NCBI GenBank assembly: GCA_002479405.1
Contig: DLMX01000041.1
Location: 4,488-14,489, forward strand
DNA from: Methylophilaceae bacterium UBA7525
GTDB taxonomy: Bacteria; Pseudomonadota; Gammaproteobacteria; Burkholderiales; Methylophilaceae
DNA: 10,002 nucleotides
Direction: 5' to 3'
The position numbers and the translations under genes were made by a program. Below, piece by piece: positions 1 to 7,795 of this stretch. The notes under the pieces were generated by a model. That model saw nothing but the letters and a program-made list of their open reading frames with translations. It was not told where the DNA came from and made no database searches. Position 1 is the first letter of the stretch. Every line of letters begins with the position of its first letter.

Positions 1-2
1 GC

Positions 3-464
3 TTATTCGATCGCTTTCAATATGCACATGAATTCGGCTTCGGCAACCACGACGCCATCAACGGATGCTGTTCCGGAATACTTCCAGATGCCGCGCAGAA
101 TGCGATCGATTTTCACGTTGAATACCAGCTGGTCTCCTGGTGATACCGGCTTTTTGAAGCGCGCCTTGTCGATGCCGGCAAAATAGTAGACCGAGTCATC
201 GCTCGGTTTGCTATCCATGGTTTTGAAAGAAACAATGGCAGCCGCCTGCGCCATCGCTTCAATAATCAACACACCCGGCATAACCGGATGGTATGGAAAA
301 TGACCGGGAAAGAACGGCTCATTGATGGTGACATTCTTGATGGCCGTAATTTCCTTGCCAACTTCATATGAAATCACGCGATCCACCAGGACGAACGGAT
401 ATCGGTGAGGAAGGTGATTTAGTATTTCATGGATATCCATGCTGGTATCTGCTGATTCTGCCAT
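3..464 (-). CDS. fabZ: 3-hydroxyacyl-[acyl-carrier-protein] dehydratase FabZ
   Basis: Cytoplasmic hot-dog-fold dehydratase that converts (3R)-hydroxyacyl-ACP to trans-2-enoyl-ACP in type II fatty acid elongation. It competes with lipid A synthesis for hydroxyacyl-ACP. The 153 residues match the family's usual length (about 145-155). The N-terminal LPHRYPF motif (residues 18-24) and the active-site segment FPGHFP...MPGVLIIEAMAQ are typical. His55 and Glu69 have the 14-residue spacing of the catalytic His/Glu pair known in FabZ. The ATG is preceded by TGAGGA six bases upstream, and an internal Met9 is a less likely start. It follows lpxD by 9 nt, and the usual next gene (lpxA) would begin just past the window edge, since only two bases remain after the TAA stop. 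Nothing looks odd. FabA is unlikely because the sequence has the short FabZ form and sits beside lpxD. Confidence 0.97.
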   Translation of the reverse strand: MAESADTSMDIHEILNHLPHRYPFVLVDRVISYEVGKEITAIKNVTINEPFFPGHFPYHPVMPGVLIIEAMAQAAAIVSFKTMDSKPSDDSVYYFAGIDKARFKKPVSPGDQLVFNVKIDRILRGIWKYSGTASVDGVVVAEAEFMCILKAIE

Positions 465-470
465 GTTAAT

Positions 471-476
471 TCCTCA
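471..476 (-). promoter_or_regulatory. fabZ ribosome binding site overlapping the lpxD stop codon
   Basis: On the minus strand TGAGGA lies six bases before the fabZ ATG, and its first three bases are the TGA stop of lpxD. A ribosome finishing lpxD therefore sits on the fabZ initiation signal, which suggests translational coupling. The sequence and spacing are seen directly; the coupling is inferred. Confidence 0.7.
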
Positions 477-1529
477 ATTCTTACTTTTCTTTTTTGTTGC
501 ATCAAATAGCGCAATCACTTGTTCCAACTGCTTTACTCTTTCTGATAACTCTCCCAGGCGCCGTATATTGGCCGCCGTTCTCAACCACTGCTCATGCGCC
601 TGAAATGGCATCAGTGCCGTGTAGGTGTCAGGCTTGATGAGTGAGCGAGTAATCATGCTTCCGGGCGAAATCGTCACTCCGTCCGCAATATCCAGATGGC
701 CCAATATCATTGCTGCGCCGCCAATTTTACAGTGTTTACCTATGCGGGCGCTGCCTGCGATACCAGTGCATCCGGCAATCACGGTATGTGCACCTATCCT
801 GCAGTTATGGCCAATCTGAATCAGGTTGTCGAGTTTGACCCCCTGCTCTATGATCGTGTCATCCAGCGCACCTCGATCTATCGTCGTATTGGCGCCAATC
901 TCCACATCATCTTCAATGATGACCAAACCGACCTGCGGAATCTTGACCCAGCGACCATTTTCTTCGGCATAACCAAATCCATCCGCTCCAATCACAGTGC
1001 CTGAAGCAATGACACAATTCCTGCCAATCACACAATCATGATAAATGACGACGTTAGCGGCAAGACGACTATTGGCTTCGATGCTGACTCCGGATTCAAT
1101 CACCGTGCCGGCCCCAACCACTACATTATCCGCCAGTTTGGCATATTTGCCGATAACAACATTAGCCCCGATCGTACAACTGGCAGCAACACTTGCAGTT
1201 TTATCGACGACTGCGCTTGGAGCAATGCCCGGCTCATAACGCGGCGCAGGATTCATCAAACCGGAGAGTCGAGCAAAATAAGCGTAGGGATTGTCGGTGA
1301 CGATCCTTGGCAGCATCGTAACATCGCGGCTGGCAGGATCGAGAATGATCGCGCTGGCTCTTGTAGTGTTCAGTAAGGATAGATACCTGGAATTACTGAC
1401 GAAACTGATTTGCCCAGCCTGCGCATCTGCAAGTGAGGCCAGCCGGTACACCCGAGTGCCGGCATCGCCAACCAGCTCACCCCCCAGCTCGGAAACGATT
1501 TCGCCGAGTGTATATCCCTTGCTATCCAC
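474..1529 (-). CDS. lpxD: UDP-3-O-(3-hydroxyacyl)glucosamine N-acyltransferase LpxD
   Basis: Third enzyme of lipid A synthesis. It moves a 3-hydroxyacyl chain from ACP to the 2-amino group of UDP-3-O-acylglucosamine in the cytoplasm and normally works as a trimer. The 351 residues have the LpxD layout: an N-terminal uridine-binding domain (about 1-95), a left-handed beta helix of hexapeptide repeats (about 100-290), and a C-terminal helix with a Lys-rich tail. His241 in the QIGHN motif matches the catalytic histidine of the family (His239 in E. coli). The start is GTG: an in-frame TGA lies 15 nt upstream, no closer ATG exists, and the five residues before YTLGEI resemble other LpxD N-termini. 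Shine-Dalgarno support for this GTG is weak, and a 7-codon micro-ORF overlaps it. skp ends 22 nt upstream and fabZ starts 9 nt downstream. Confidence 0.96.
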   Translation of the reverse strand: MDSKGYTLGEIVSELGGELVGDAGTRVYRLASLADAQAGQISFVSNSRYLSLLNTTRASAIILDPASRDVTMLPRIVTDNPYAYFARLSGLMNPAPRYEPGIAPSAVVDKTASVAASCTIGANVVIGKYAKLADNVVVGAGTVIESGVSIEANSRLAANVVIYHDCVIGRNCVIASGTVIGADGFGYAEENGRWVKIPQVGLVIIEDDVEIGANTTIDRGALDDTIIEQGVKLDNLIQIGHNCRIGAHTVIAGCTGIAGSARIGKHCKIGGAAMILGHLDIADGVTISPGSMITRSLIKPDTYTALMPFQAHEQWLRTAANIRRLGELSERVKQLEQVIALFDATKKKSKN

Positions 1530-1545
1530 AGACCCGCAGACTCAT
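1522..1545 (-). other. 7-codon micro-ORF overlapping the lpxD start
   Basis: On the minus strand an ATG in the skp-lpxD gap opens a frame reading MSLRVCG and stops at a TAG inside lpxD codons 2-3. The overlap with lpxD is 8 nt (GTGGATAG), the same geometry as the uppS/cdsA and cdsA/dxr overlaps. A TAAGGA element, containing the skp stop codon, lies only three bases before the ATG, which is closer than ideal. It might act as a coupling leader that brings ribosomes to the lpxD GTG, or it may be chance. The reading frame is seen directly; any function is speculative. Confidence 0.2.
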
Positions 1546-1551
1546 CAGTCC

Positions 1552-2055
1552 TTATTTCTTGCCCAGTGCCTTAAGCACCTTGTCAGTGATATCGATTTTC
1601 TTGCTGGCAAATGCAACTCCGCCATAGACAATCAGATCATAGCCTTCAGTTTCAGCTACCGTGGTCACAGCCTTGTTGATGCGGTCCTGCAAGGTACCCA
1701 GTTCTTCATTCTTGCGCAGATTAATATCCTCACGCAGTTCGCGTTGCTTGCGCTGAAAATCAATTTTCAGATTGGAAACGTCGCGTTCCTTGTTCTTGCG
1801 TTCGGTTTCAGAGATGGTCAGGCTGTCCTTGTCCAATTGCGACTCAATGTCACGAATCTGTTTTTGCAGGCGGTCAAGCTCGGACGTACGCGGGCTGAAC
1901 TCCCGCTCCAGCTTCTTACCGGTTTCTGCAGTCTGCGGGGCTTCCTGCAGAATCTTGTCAACCTGCACATAACCGATTTTCAGCTCGGCCGCATGGGCTT
2001 GTGTACCGCAAATAAACAAACCTGCTACCAGCATTGATTTTAAAAACTTGTTCAA
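1552..2055 (-). CDS. skp: Periplasmic chaperone Skp/OmpH family
   Basis: Periplasmic holdase that binds unfolded outer-membrane proteins after Sec export and delivers them to the Bam complex; the family forms tentacled trimers. The 167-residue precursor has a signal peptide: basic Asn-Lys-Phe-Leu-Lys start, hydrophobic core at residues 8-17 and probable cleavage after Ala22 (AHA|AEL). The mature part begins with the KIGYVQVDKIL strand typical of OmpH proteins. Residues about 45-135 are highly charged and should form the long helical tentacles, and the end returns to a beta segment (GYDLIVYGGVAFASKKIDIT). The start chosen is TTG because AGGAG lies exactly 7 nt before it. Starting at Met8 would remove the basic n-region, and an ATG at 2160 would add 35 residues in front of the signal peptide and overlap bamA. 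It sits between bamA and lpxD, its usual place. Confidence 0.93.
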   Translation of the reverse strand: MNKFLKSMLVAGLFICGTQAHAAELKIGYVQVDKILQEAPQTAETGKKLEREFSPRTSELDRLQKQIRDIESQLDKDSLTISETERKNKERDVSNLKIDFQRKQRELREDINLRKNEELGTLQDRINKAVTTVAETEGYDLIVYGGVAFASKKIDITDKVLKALGKK

Positions 2056-2062
2056 TTGATAT

Positions 2063-2067
2063 CTCCT
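2063..2067 (-). promoter_or_regulatory. skp ribosome binding site fixing a TTG start
   Basis: AGGAG on the minus strand, seven bases before a TTG codon. It is the only good Shine-Dalgarno element near the signal peptide of Skp, and it selects TTG over both the far-upstream ATG at 2160 and the internal ATG at codon 8. Confidence 0.8.
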
Positions 2068-2110
2068 GATGTAAATCACACAATCTGATGTATTAAGTGT
2101 TTCCCGGAAT

Positions 2111-4423
2111 TTAGAACTGCGACCCCAACTGGAACTGCAATGTCTGCGTCTTGTCGCCATCCTTTTCGTTCAGCGCCTTGGCAAATACCAGCTTGATCGG
2201 TCCAAACGGCGAGTACCAGCTGATGCCAAGACCAGTCGAGTAACGCATCTCATCCATGGTGATGGACTGCTCATCACCATAAACAGCACCTGCGTCCAGG
2301 AACGTGCTCAGACGCAACTGCTTGTTGTCCTTCATGCCCGGTATCGGGAAATACAACTCGGCATTACCCAGTAGACGTTTGGTGCCGCCGACGGCAAAGT
2401 CTTCGCCAGTCACCGGATCGATCTCGCGTGGTCCGATGGAGCTGGTTTCATAGCCACGTACCGAGTTGACGCCACCGACATAAAAGTTCTTGAAGAATGG
2501 GAAATCCCTATCTCCATAACTGTCAGCATACCCCATTTCACCATTCAGCATCAAAGTCACGTTATTGCTGACCGGCCAATACCAGGAATGCTTGTATTCC
2601 AGCTTGTAATACTCCAGGTCGAGTCCGGGCAAACCGATTTCTGTCGAGATTCTCTGATGCACACCGCTGTTCGGAAACAGGACATTGTCCCGGGTATCAT
2701 GCGCCCAGCCCAGATTCAACATCAGACTGTTATTGCTACAGCCATTGTCGTTGACATTGCCGCAATACAGCGCAAAGCGGCGCGGGCTTCTGCTATTCAA
2801 CTCAACTTCAGTATTGTCGAATGTCAGACCGGCACTGACCGAGTCGCGTTCATTCAATGGCATGCCAAAACGGACGCCAACGCCATAAGACGAACTCTTG
2901 TAACTGGAAATGTCCAGATCCGTTGTATCCACATCACGTCTGTAGACATCAAAGCCCCGACTGATGCCATCCGGCGTAAAGTAAGGGTCGGTGTAGGACA
3001 GGGAATAGGTTGTATTGATATCACCGGTATTGACCTGCGCGCTGACACGGTTACCGGTGCCCAGGAAGTTGTTCTGGTTGACAGTTACACCGAATATCAC
3101 GCCCTCGGAACTTGATAAACCAGCGCCGAACTGCACGCTACCAGTAGATTTTTCCGTGACATTGATATTGATATCAACCTGATCCGTAGTGCCGGGTACT
3201 GCCGGCGTTTCGACGTTCACATCTTCAAAGAACTGCAGGCGGTCCAGCCGCTGTTTCGAGCGATTGATCTTGTCTGCGCCATACCAGGCGGACTCAAGCT
3301 GACGCATCTCGCGCCGCAAGACTTCATCGCGGGTACGTGTATTGCCGGTCAGGTTGATGCGTCTGACATAGACGCGGCGACCCGGATCGACAAAGAATGT
3401 GAAGCCAACGGTGTAATTCTCCTTGTCCACATTGGGCACGGCATTGACGTTGGCAAAGGCATAGCCGTCATTACCCAGTCGGTCACTGATGGCTTTGCTG
3501 GATTCCGTCACTTTCTGACGGTTGAAGAATTCACCCGGTTCCAGCGAGATGAGTGCCAGCGCTTCCTCTTCCGGCAACAGAATTTCGCCCGCCATCTTGA
3601 TCTCGCTGACTGTATATTTCTCACCCTCGGTGATATTGACAGTGATATAGATATCGCGCTTGTCCGGCGTGATGGACACCTGGGTGGAATCGACATTGAA
3701 TTCCAGATAGCCCTGGTTCATATAGAAAGAACGCAAGGCTTCGAGGTCGGCAGTCAATTTCTGCTTGGAATATTGATCGTCCTTGCTCCACCAGCTGAGC
3801 CAATTTGGTGTCGTCAACTTGAACTGTTCGAGCAGGGCCTTATCGTCAAAATCGCGGTTGCCGACGATATTGATGTTGCGGATCCTGGAGACCGCACCCT
3901 CCTCGATATCAAACCGTATCGCCACACGGTTGCGCTCTAGTGGACTGATGATGGTTTTGACCGTGGCCGCATACTTGCCTTGAGCCAGATACTGACGCTT
4001 GATTTCCTGCTCAGCGCGATCCAGCATGGCGCGGTCGAAAATCAGGCCTTCCGACAGACCGATCTGTTTCAGGCCTTCCAGCATCTTGTCGCTGGGAAAG
4101 GATTTGTTGCCGTTAAAACCGATCGAAGCAATTGCAGCACGTTCCTGTACGACGACAACCAGTACATTGTTGTCCGCCTCGATGCGTACGTCCTTGAAGA
4201 AACCGGTGCCGTACAAGGCCTTGATTGCCTGGGTAGCCTTGTCATCGTCCATGGTTTCACCGACCCGGACAGGCAAATAGTTGAAGATAGTGCCAGGTTC
4301 GGTACGCTGAATACCCTCGACACGGATATCCTGCACAACGAACGGTTCTATCGCCCACGCACTACTGACGTAGGCACTGACAAGCAAAGGCAAGATACGG
4401 TTGAGCTTGATCCTAAATTCCAT
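2111..4423 (-). CDS. bamA: Outer membrane protein assembly factor BamA
   Basis: Central Omp85-family subunit of the Bam complex, which folds and inserts beta-barrel proteins into the outer membrane. The 770-residue precursor carries a signal peptide (residues 1-24, likely cleavage AWA|IEPF). Five periplasmic POTRA domains follow (roughly 27-94, 95-175, 178-266, 269-347, 350-424), then a C-terminal barrel (about 430-770) ending in Phe, as outer-membrane barrels do. The conserved VRGY motif of loop 6 is at 655-658. Length is close to the usual 760-810. A Cys554/Cys562 pair falls in a predicted surface loop of the barrel. The ATG lies 5 nt after the rseP stop with only a weak upstream AGG, so translation may be coupled to rseP. 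The gene keeps its standard place between rseP and skp. The related TamA is unlikely because that family has three POTRA domains. Confidence 0.97.
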   Translation of the reverse strand: MEFRIKLNRILPLLVSAYVSSAWAIEPFVVQDIRVEGIQRTEPGTIFNYLPVRVGETMDDDKATQAIKALYGTGFFKDVRIEADNNVLVVVVQERAAIASIGFNGNKSFPSDKMLEGLKQIGLSEGLIFDRAMLDRAEQEIKRQYLAQGKYAATVKTIISPLERNRVAIRFDIEEGAVSRIRNINIVGNRDFDDKALLEQFKLTTPNWLSWWSKDDQYSKQKLTADLEALRSFYMNQGYLEFNVDSTQVSITPDKRDIYITVNITEGEKYTVSEIKMAGEILLPEEEALALISLEPGEFFNRQKVTESSKAISDRLGNDGYAFANVNAVPNVDKENYTVGFTFFVDPGRRVYVRRINLTGNTRTRDEVLRREMRQLESAWYGADKINRSKQRLDRLQFFEDVNVETPAVPGTTDQVDININVTEKSTGSVQFGAGLSSSEGVIFGVTVNQNNFLGTGNRVSAQVNTGDINTTYSLSYTDPYFTPDGISRGFDVYRRDVDTTDLDISSYKSSSYGVGVRFGMPLNERDSVSAGLTFDNTEVELNSRSPRRFALYCGNVNDNGCSNNSLMLNLGWAHDTRDNVLFPNSGVHQRISTEIGLPGLDLEYYKLEYKHSWYWPVSNNVTLMLNGEMGYADSYGDRDFPFFKNFYVGGVNSVRGYETSSIGPREIDPVTGEDFAVGGTKRLLGNAELYFPIPGMKDNKQLRLSTFLDAGAVYGDEQSITMDEMRYSTGLGISWYSPFGPIKLVFAKALNEKDGDKTQTLQFQLGSQF

Positions 4424-4428
4424 TAAGT

Positions 4429-5787
4429 TCAGCCTGTGAAAAATCTATTAATATCATTATAAAAAGCCAGAACCATCAACAGTCCCAACAAGAACAACCC
4501 AACACGTTGCCCCGCCTCCATGACCGCTTCGGAAACGGGACTGCCCTTGAAAATTTCCACCATATAATACATCAAATGCCCGCCATCCAACACGGGCACA
4601 GGTAACAGATTGAGTACACCCAGACTAATGCTGATCAGTGCCAGGAATCCGATAAATGCTTTCCAGCCGATATGCGCACTCTGTCCCGCATAGCTGGCGA
4701 TGGTTACCGGTCCGCTGACGCCCTTCCATGAAACATCCCCGGTAATCATGCTGGCCAGCATCTTCAGGCTGAAGATCGATGTATCCCAGGTCTTGGCACT
4801 GGCTTTGGCAAAGGATTGCAGAGGCCCGTAACTGACATTGACCAGCACCTCGTCCAGCAATGCGTCATCCATGCGATTCATCGCGCCTATGCGGCCAATC
4901 TCAACTCCATCTTCCTGCGCGCTTTCCGGCATAACCAGGAGGTTTACCGTCTTATCTCCCCTCAACAGCTCCAACTGAAGCTCCTGCCGGGGGTTCTGTC
5001 GAACAATAGTGACAAAATGCTCCCAATCCCGCACGGGCTCGCTATTGACGGTAATTATCTCGTCGCCATTTTGCAGCCCCGAACGCGCTGCAGCGCCATT
5101 CTTGACCATTTCGCCAATAATGGCTGGCACGACAGGCTGATAGGGCTTCAATCCCAGTTTTTCCAGAAAATCGGTTTCATAATCATCACGCCCGATAGTG
5201 CTCAGACTCAGCTGGTGCAGCTGCGGATTGCCGGATACACCCAACGCTTCTATCTCGATGGCTTCGGATTCGAGTGATTCCTGCAACAGAATCCAGCGCA
5301 CATCCTGCCAGGTTGATGTAGCCTTCCCCGCAACCTTTTGTATGAGCTGCCCCGGCTCCATGCCGGCTTGAACTACCGGACTGTCAGCCGGAACTTCGCC
5401 AAGTATTGGCTTCATGCCCATGACGCCATGCATGAACAGCACCCAGTAAAGAAAAACGGCAAGAAGAAGGTTGGCAGCCGGACCGGCTGAGACGATAGCA
5501 ATGCGTTTCCACACCGATTGACGGTTAAAGGCACGAGAAAGGTCTTCGCCTGCCTCAACCGGACCTTCACGCTCGTCCAGCATTTTGACGTAACCGCCAA
5601 AAGGCAAGACAGCCAGCACAAATTCGGTGTCGTCCTTGCCGAAAGTCTTTCTGATCAAGGGCCGCCCAAAACCAATGGAAAAGCGCTGTACCTTGACGCC
5701 ACACCAGCGGGCTACCTGAAAATGGCCATATTCATGAATGGCAATCAGCACGCTGAGCGTGAAAATAAATGCAGCAATTGTCAGCAT
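4429..5787 (-). CDS. rseP: Regulated intramembrane zinc protease RseP (site-2 protease)
   Basis: Inner-membrane metalloprotease that makes the second cut in anti-sigma factors of the RseA/MucA type, releasing the envelope-stress sigma factor; it also clears remnant signal peptides in studied species. The 452 residues match the E. coli protein (450). The zinc motif HEYGH is at residues 18-22 in the first membrane helix, and the third zinc ligand Asp401 lies in NLLPVPVLDGG (393-403). Between these are a helix near 96-119 and two periplasmic PDZ domains (about 126-185 and 222-290). Final helices are at about 376-398 and 426-443. The ATG directly follows the dxr stop (TAGATG), and its Shine-Dalgarno is poor, so coupled translation from dxr is likely. 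bamA begins 5 nt after its stop, which places the stress protease next to the machinery it protects. Confidence 0.97.
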   Translation of the reverse strand: MLTIAAFIFTLSVLIAIHEYGHFQVARWCGVKVQRFSIGFGRPLIRKTFGKDDTEFVLAVLPFGGYVKMLDEREGPVEAGEDLSRAFNRQSVWKRIAIVSAGPAANLLLAVFLYWVLFMHGVMGMKPILGEVPADSPVVQAGMEPGQLIQKVAGKATSTWQDVRWILLQESLESEAIEIEALGVSGNPQLHQLSLSTIGRDDYETDFLEKLGLKPYQPVVPAIIGEMVKNGAAARSGLQNGDEIITVNSEPVRDWEHFVTIVRQNPRQELQLELLRGDKTVNLLVMPESAQEDGVEIGRIGAMNRMDDALLDEVLVNVSYGPLQSFAKASAKTWDTSIFSLKMLASMITGDVSWKGVSGPVTIASYAGQSAHIGWKAFIGFLALISISLGVLNLLPVPVLDGGHLMYYMVEIFKGSPVSEAVMEAGQRVGLFLLGLLMVLAFYNDINRFFTG

Positions 5788-6972
5788 CTAGCGTTCAAGT
5801 ATCCAGTTTCGCGCCAGCTGACGCGCATGCCGGTCAGCTTCAATCACAATATCCAGAGTTTCGGCAGCTTGCGTTATTATCCGGTTCATGACTGATTCAA
5901 TCAAGGTGGGAATATCTGTAAAGCTGATTTTCCGGTTCAAAAATGCATCGACAGCGATTTCATTGGCAGCGTTCAAAATTGCCGGTGCCGTACCACCCAT
6001 ACGCAGCGAATCGAAAGCCAGGCGCAGGCACGGGAATTTGATCATATCTGGCACTTCGAAATCAAACCTGCCGATTTTGAACAAATCCAGACTGGAAACG
6101 CCGCTATCCAGCCTTTCCGGGAAACCCAGTGCATAAGCGATTGGGGTGCGCATATCCGGATTGCCAAGCTGTGCCAGCACCGAGCCGTCGATGTACTCGA
6201 CCATGGAATGGATGACGCTTTGCGGATGCACGACGACTTCGATCTGCTCGGGACTTGCATTGAACAACCAATGCGCCTCGATAACTTCCAGTCCCTTGTT
6301 CATCAATGTGGCGGAATCTATGGTGATCTTTGGCCCCATTACCCAGTTGGGGTGATTCAGCGCCTGCTCCGGAGTAACACTGGCCAGATCAGTCAATGTG
6401 GCTTTGCGGAACGGTCCGCCGGATGCAGTGAGCAGGATTCTGCGTATGCCTGATGTGCTCAGATCCTTGCTGCGCTTTTCCGGCATCACCTGGAATATTG
6501 CATTATGTTCACTATCAATAGGCAGCAAGGTGGCGCCACCCTGTTCGACCGCCTGCATGAACAAACTGCCGGACATGACCAGGGTTTCCTTGTTCGCCAG
6601 CAGGATGCGCTTGCCCGTCTTTGCTGCGGCAATAGAGGGCTTGAGGCCGGCGGCGCCGACAATTGCAGCCATGACGACGTCAACATCTGCATGAGCGCTG
6701 ACGAACTCCAGCGCAGATAAACCGCAAAGCACTTCAGTATCACTACCGGCTTTTTGCAGACTGATTTTCAGGCGTTCGGCGGCAGATTCTTCAAGCACGA
6801 CGGCATAGCGCGGACTGTATTCCAGACATTGTGCGTGCAGCTCCTCCGCCCGGCTGTTGGCAGTCAAGGCAAAAACACTGAATCGTTCGGGGTGACGCGC
6901 GATGACGTCCAGCGTCTGTTTGCCTATGGTACCGGTAGCGCCGAGGATGGTGACTGAACTGCGCCTAGGCAT
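5788..6972 (-). CDS. dxr: 1-deoxy-D-xylulose 5-phosphate reductoisomerase Dxr (IspC)
   Basis: Cytoplasmic enzyme that rearranges and reduces 1-deoxy-D-xylulose 5-phosphate to 2-C-methyl-D-erythritol 4-phosphate with NADPH, the committed step of the MEP isoprenoid pathway and the target of fosmidomycin. The 394 residues fit the family (about 390-400). The nucleotide motif is GATGTIG at 11-17, a mild variant of the common GSTGSIG. Metal ligands are Asp153 and Glu155 in PIDSEHNAIFQ and Glu229 in MNKGLE, aligning with E. coli Asp150, Glu152 and Glu231 after a 5-residue shorter loop. The HPNW flexible-loop motif is at 207-210. GGAG stands seven bases before the ATG, inside the end of cdsA, and the two genes overlap by 8 nt. 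Its product feeds the isoprenoid supply that UppS, two genes upstream, uses. Confidence 0.98.
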   Translation of the reverse strand: MPRRSSVTILGATGTIGKQTLDVIARHPERFSVFALTANSRAEELHAQCLEYSPRYAVVLEESAAERLKISLQKAGSDTEVLCGLSALEFVSAHADVDVVMAAIVGAAGLKPSIAAAKTGKRILLANKETLVMSGSLFMQAVEQGGATLLPIDSEHNAIFQVMPEKRSKDLSTSGIRRILLTASGGPFRKATLTDLASVTPEQALNHPNWVMGPKITIDSATLMNKGLEVIEAHWLFNASPEQIEVVVHPQSVIHSMVEYIDGSVLAQLGNPDMRTPIAYALGFPERLDSGVSSLDLFKIGRFDFEVPDMIKFPCLRLAFDSLRMGGTAPAILNAANEIAVDAFLNRKISFTDIPTLIESVMNRIITQAAETLDIVIEADRHARQLARNWILER

Positions 6973-7795
6973 ACAAGGACTCCATCACCAGATAATAAGT
7001 AGGGAAATAGATAAAGAACATGACCAGCGGCAGGCTGGAAGTCAACCCATCGATACGATCCAGCACACCACCATGTCCGGGCAGCAGGCTACCGCTGTCT
7101 TTGACGCCGGCCTGTCGCTTGACCAGGGATTCGAGCAGGTCGCCCATGATACTGAGCACTGTAATGCCGAACAATCCGACGATGACCCAGTAGCTTAATG
7201 ACAGGCTGTAACAAATGATCAGTCCGTAGGCCGTCACTGTCAGCCAGGCGCCGAACACACCCTCCCAGGTCTTGCCCGGACTGATTTGCGGCGCCAGCTT
7301 GTGTCTGCCGAAACGTTTGCCGGAAAAATAGGCAGCACTGTCAGCGATCCAGACAGCTGCCATGACCGTCAGTAACAGCCATGGCGAAATGCCACGCATG
7401 CTGACAAGCGCCAGCCAGGTCGGAAAGAGGACAACAAAACCGATAACGGCGAGGATTGCTGGCTGTCTGATGTTGAAGCGAAACATGAGCCAGACGGGAG
7501 CTACCAGTAGCCAGAACAGCGTTGCAGCCAGAATACTGTAAAACATCACCTGTGGCTGCAAGGTCAGCAAACCAATATCATCGCCCAGAACGACAATGAC
7601 GCCGAAAAGCATGACCAGACTGGCATAGACATATCGCCAGGGTTTGACCATGCCCGACATGCCGCCCCATTCCCAGAAGGCGATCGCAATGAAAGCCAGC
7701 ATCAGCAGGGCCCAGTACATATCTGGCAGCAGGAAAAGCGCAGCAAGAAAGCCTGCCGCAAGTGCCAATGAGGTCAGTATGCGGGTTTTAAGCAT
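6965..7795 (-). CDS. cdsA: Phosphatidate cytidylyltransferase CdsA (CDP-diacylglycerol synthase)
   Basis: Integral inner-membrane enzyme that makes CDP-diacylglycerol from phosphatidate and CTP, the branch point for all phospholipids. The 276 residues are very hydrophobic, with about eight predicted membrane helices, for example near 5-23, 26-42, 56-72, 83-104, 111-132, 137-156, 178-198 and 202-222. The CDS family signature spans residues 223-249, from SLVKRQ through KDSGSLLPGHGG to DRID, with Asp246 and Asp249 as the conserved acidic residues, and Asp219 precedes it. The ATG overlaps the uppS stop by 8 nt (ATGCTTAA), and the gene overlaps dxr by 8 nt at its own end, so the three are probably translationally coupled. 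Length matches the usual 260-290. Confidence 0.97.
   Translation of the reverse strand: MLKTRILTSLALAAGFLAALFLLPDMYWALLMLAFIAIAFWEWGGMSGMVKPWRYVYASLVMLFGVIVVLGDDIGLLTLQPQVMFYSILAATLFWLLVAPVWLMFRFNIRQPAILAVIGFVVLFPTWLALVSMRGISPWLLLTVMAAVWIADSAAYFSGKRFGRHKLAPQISPGKTWEGVFGAWLTVTAYGLIICYSLSLSYWVIVGLFGITVLSIMGDLLESLVKRQAGVKDSGSLLPGHGGVLDRIDGLTSSLPLVMFFIYFPTYYLVMESLYA

Noticed and set aside
1291..2037. 248-codon plus-strand open frame opposite lpxD and skp
   Set aside because: It is antisense to two recognised genes, spans their intergenic junction and has no recognisable domain or convincing start signal.
2056..2160. Extended skp start at the ATG at 2160
   Set aside because: It would put 35 Arg/Ser-rich residues before an intact signal peptide and overlap bamA by 50 nt, while the TTG at 2055 has a well-placed AGGAG.
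2588..4426. Plus-strand open frames opposite bamA (175 and 148 codons)
   Set aside because: They are shadows of the bamA reading frame with no motif or plausible initiation context.
5390..5396. GGAACTT, a match to the -35 element of extracytoplasmic stress sigma factor promoters
   Set aside because: It is on the plus strand inside rseP, pointing away from the genes, and no fitting -10 follows at 16-17 nt.
6406..6419. Inverted repeat GCGGA-ACGG-TCCGC
   Set aside because: It is inside dxr and encodes the conserved Gly-Gly-Pro-Phe-Arg region. There is no T-tract, so it is not a terminator.
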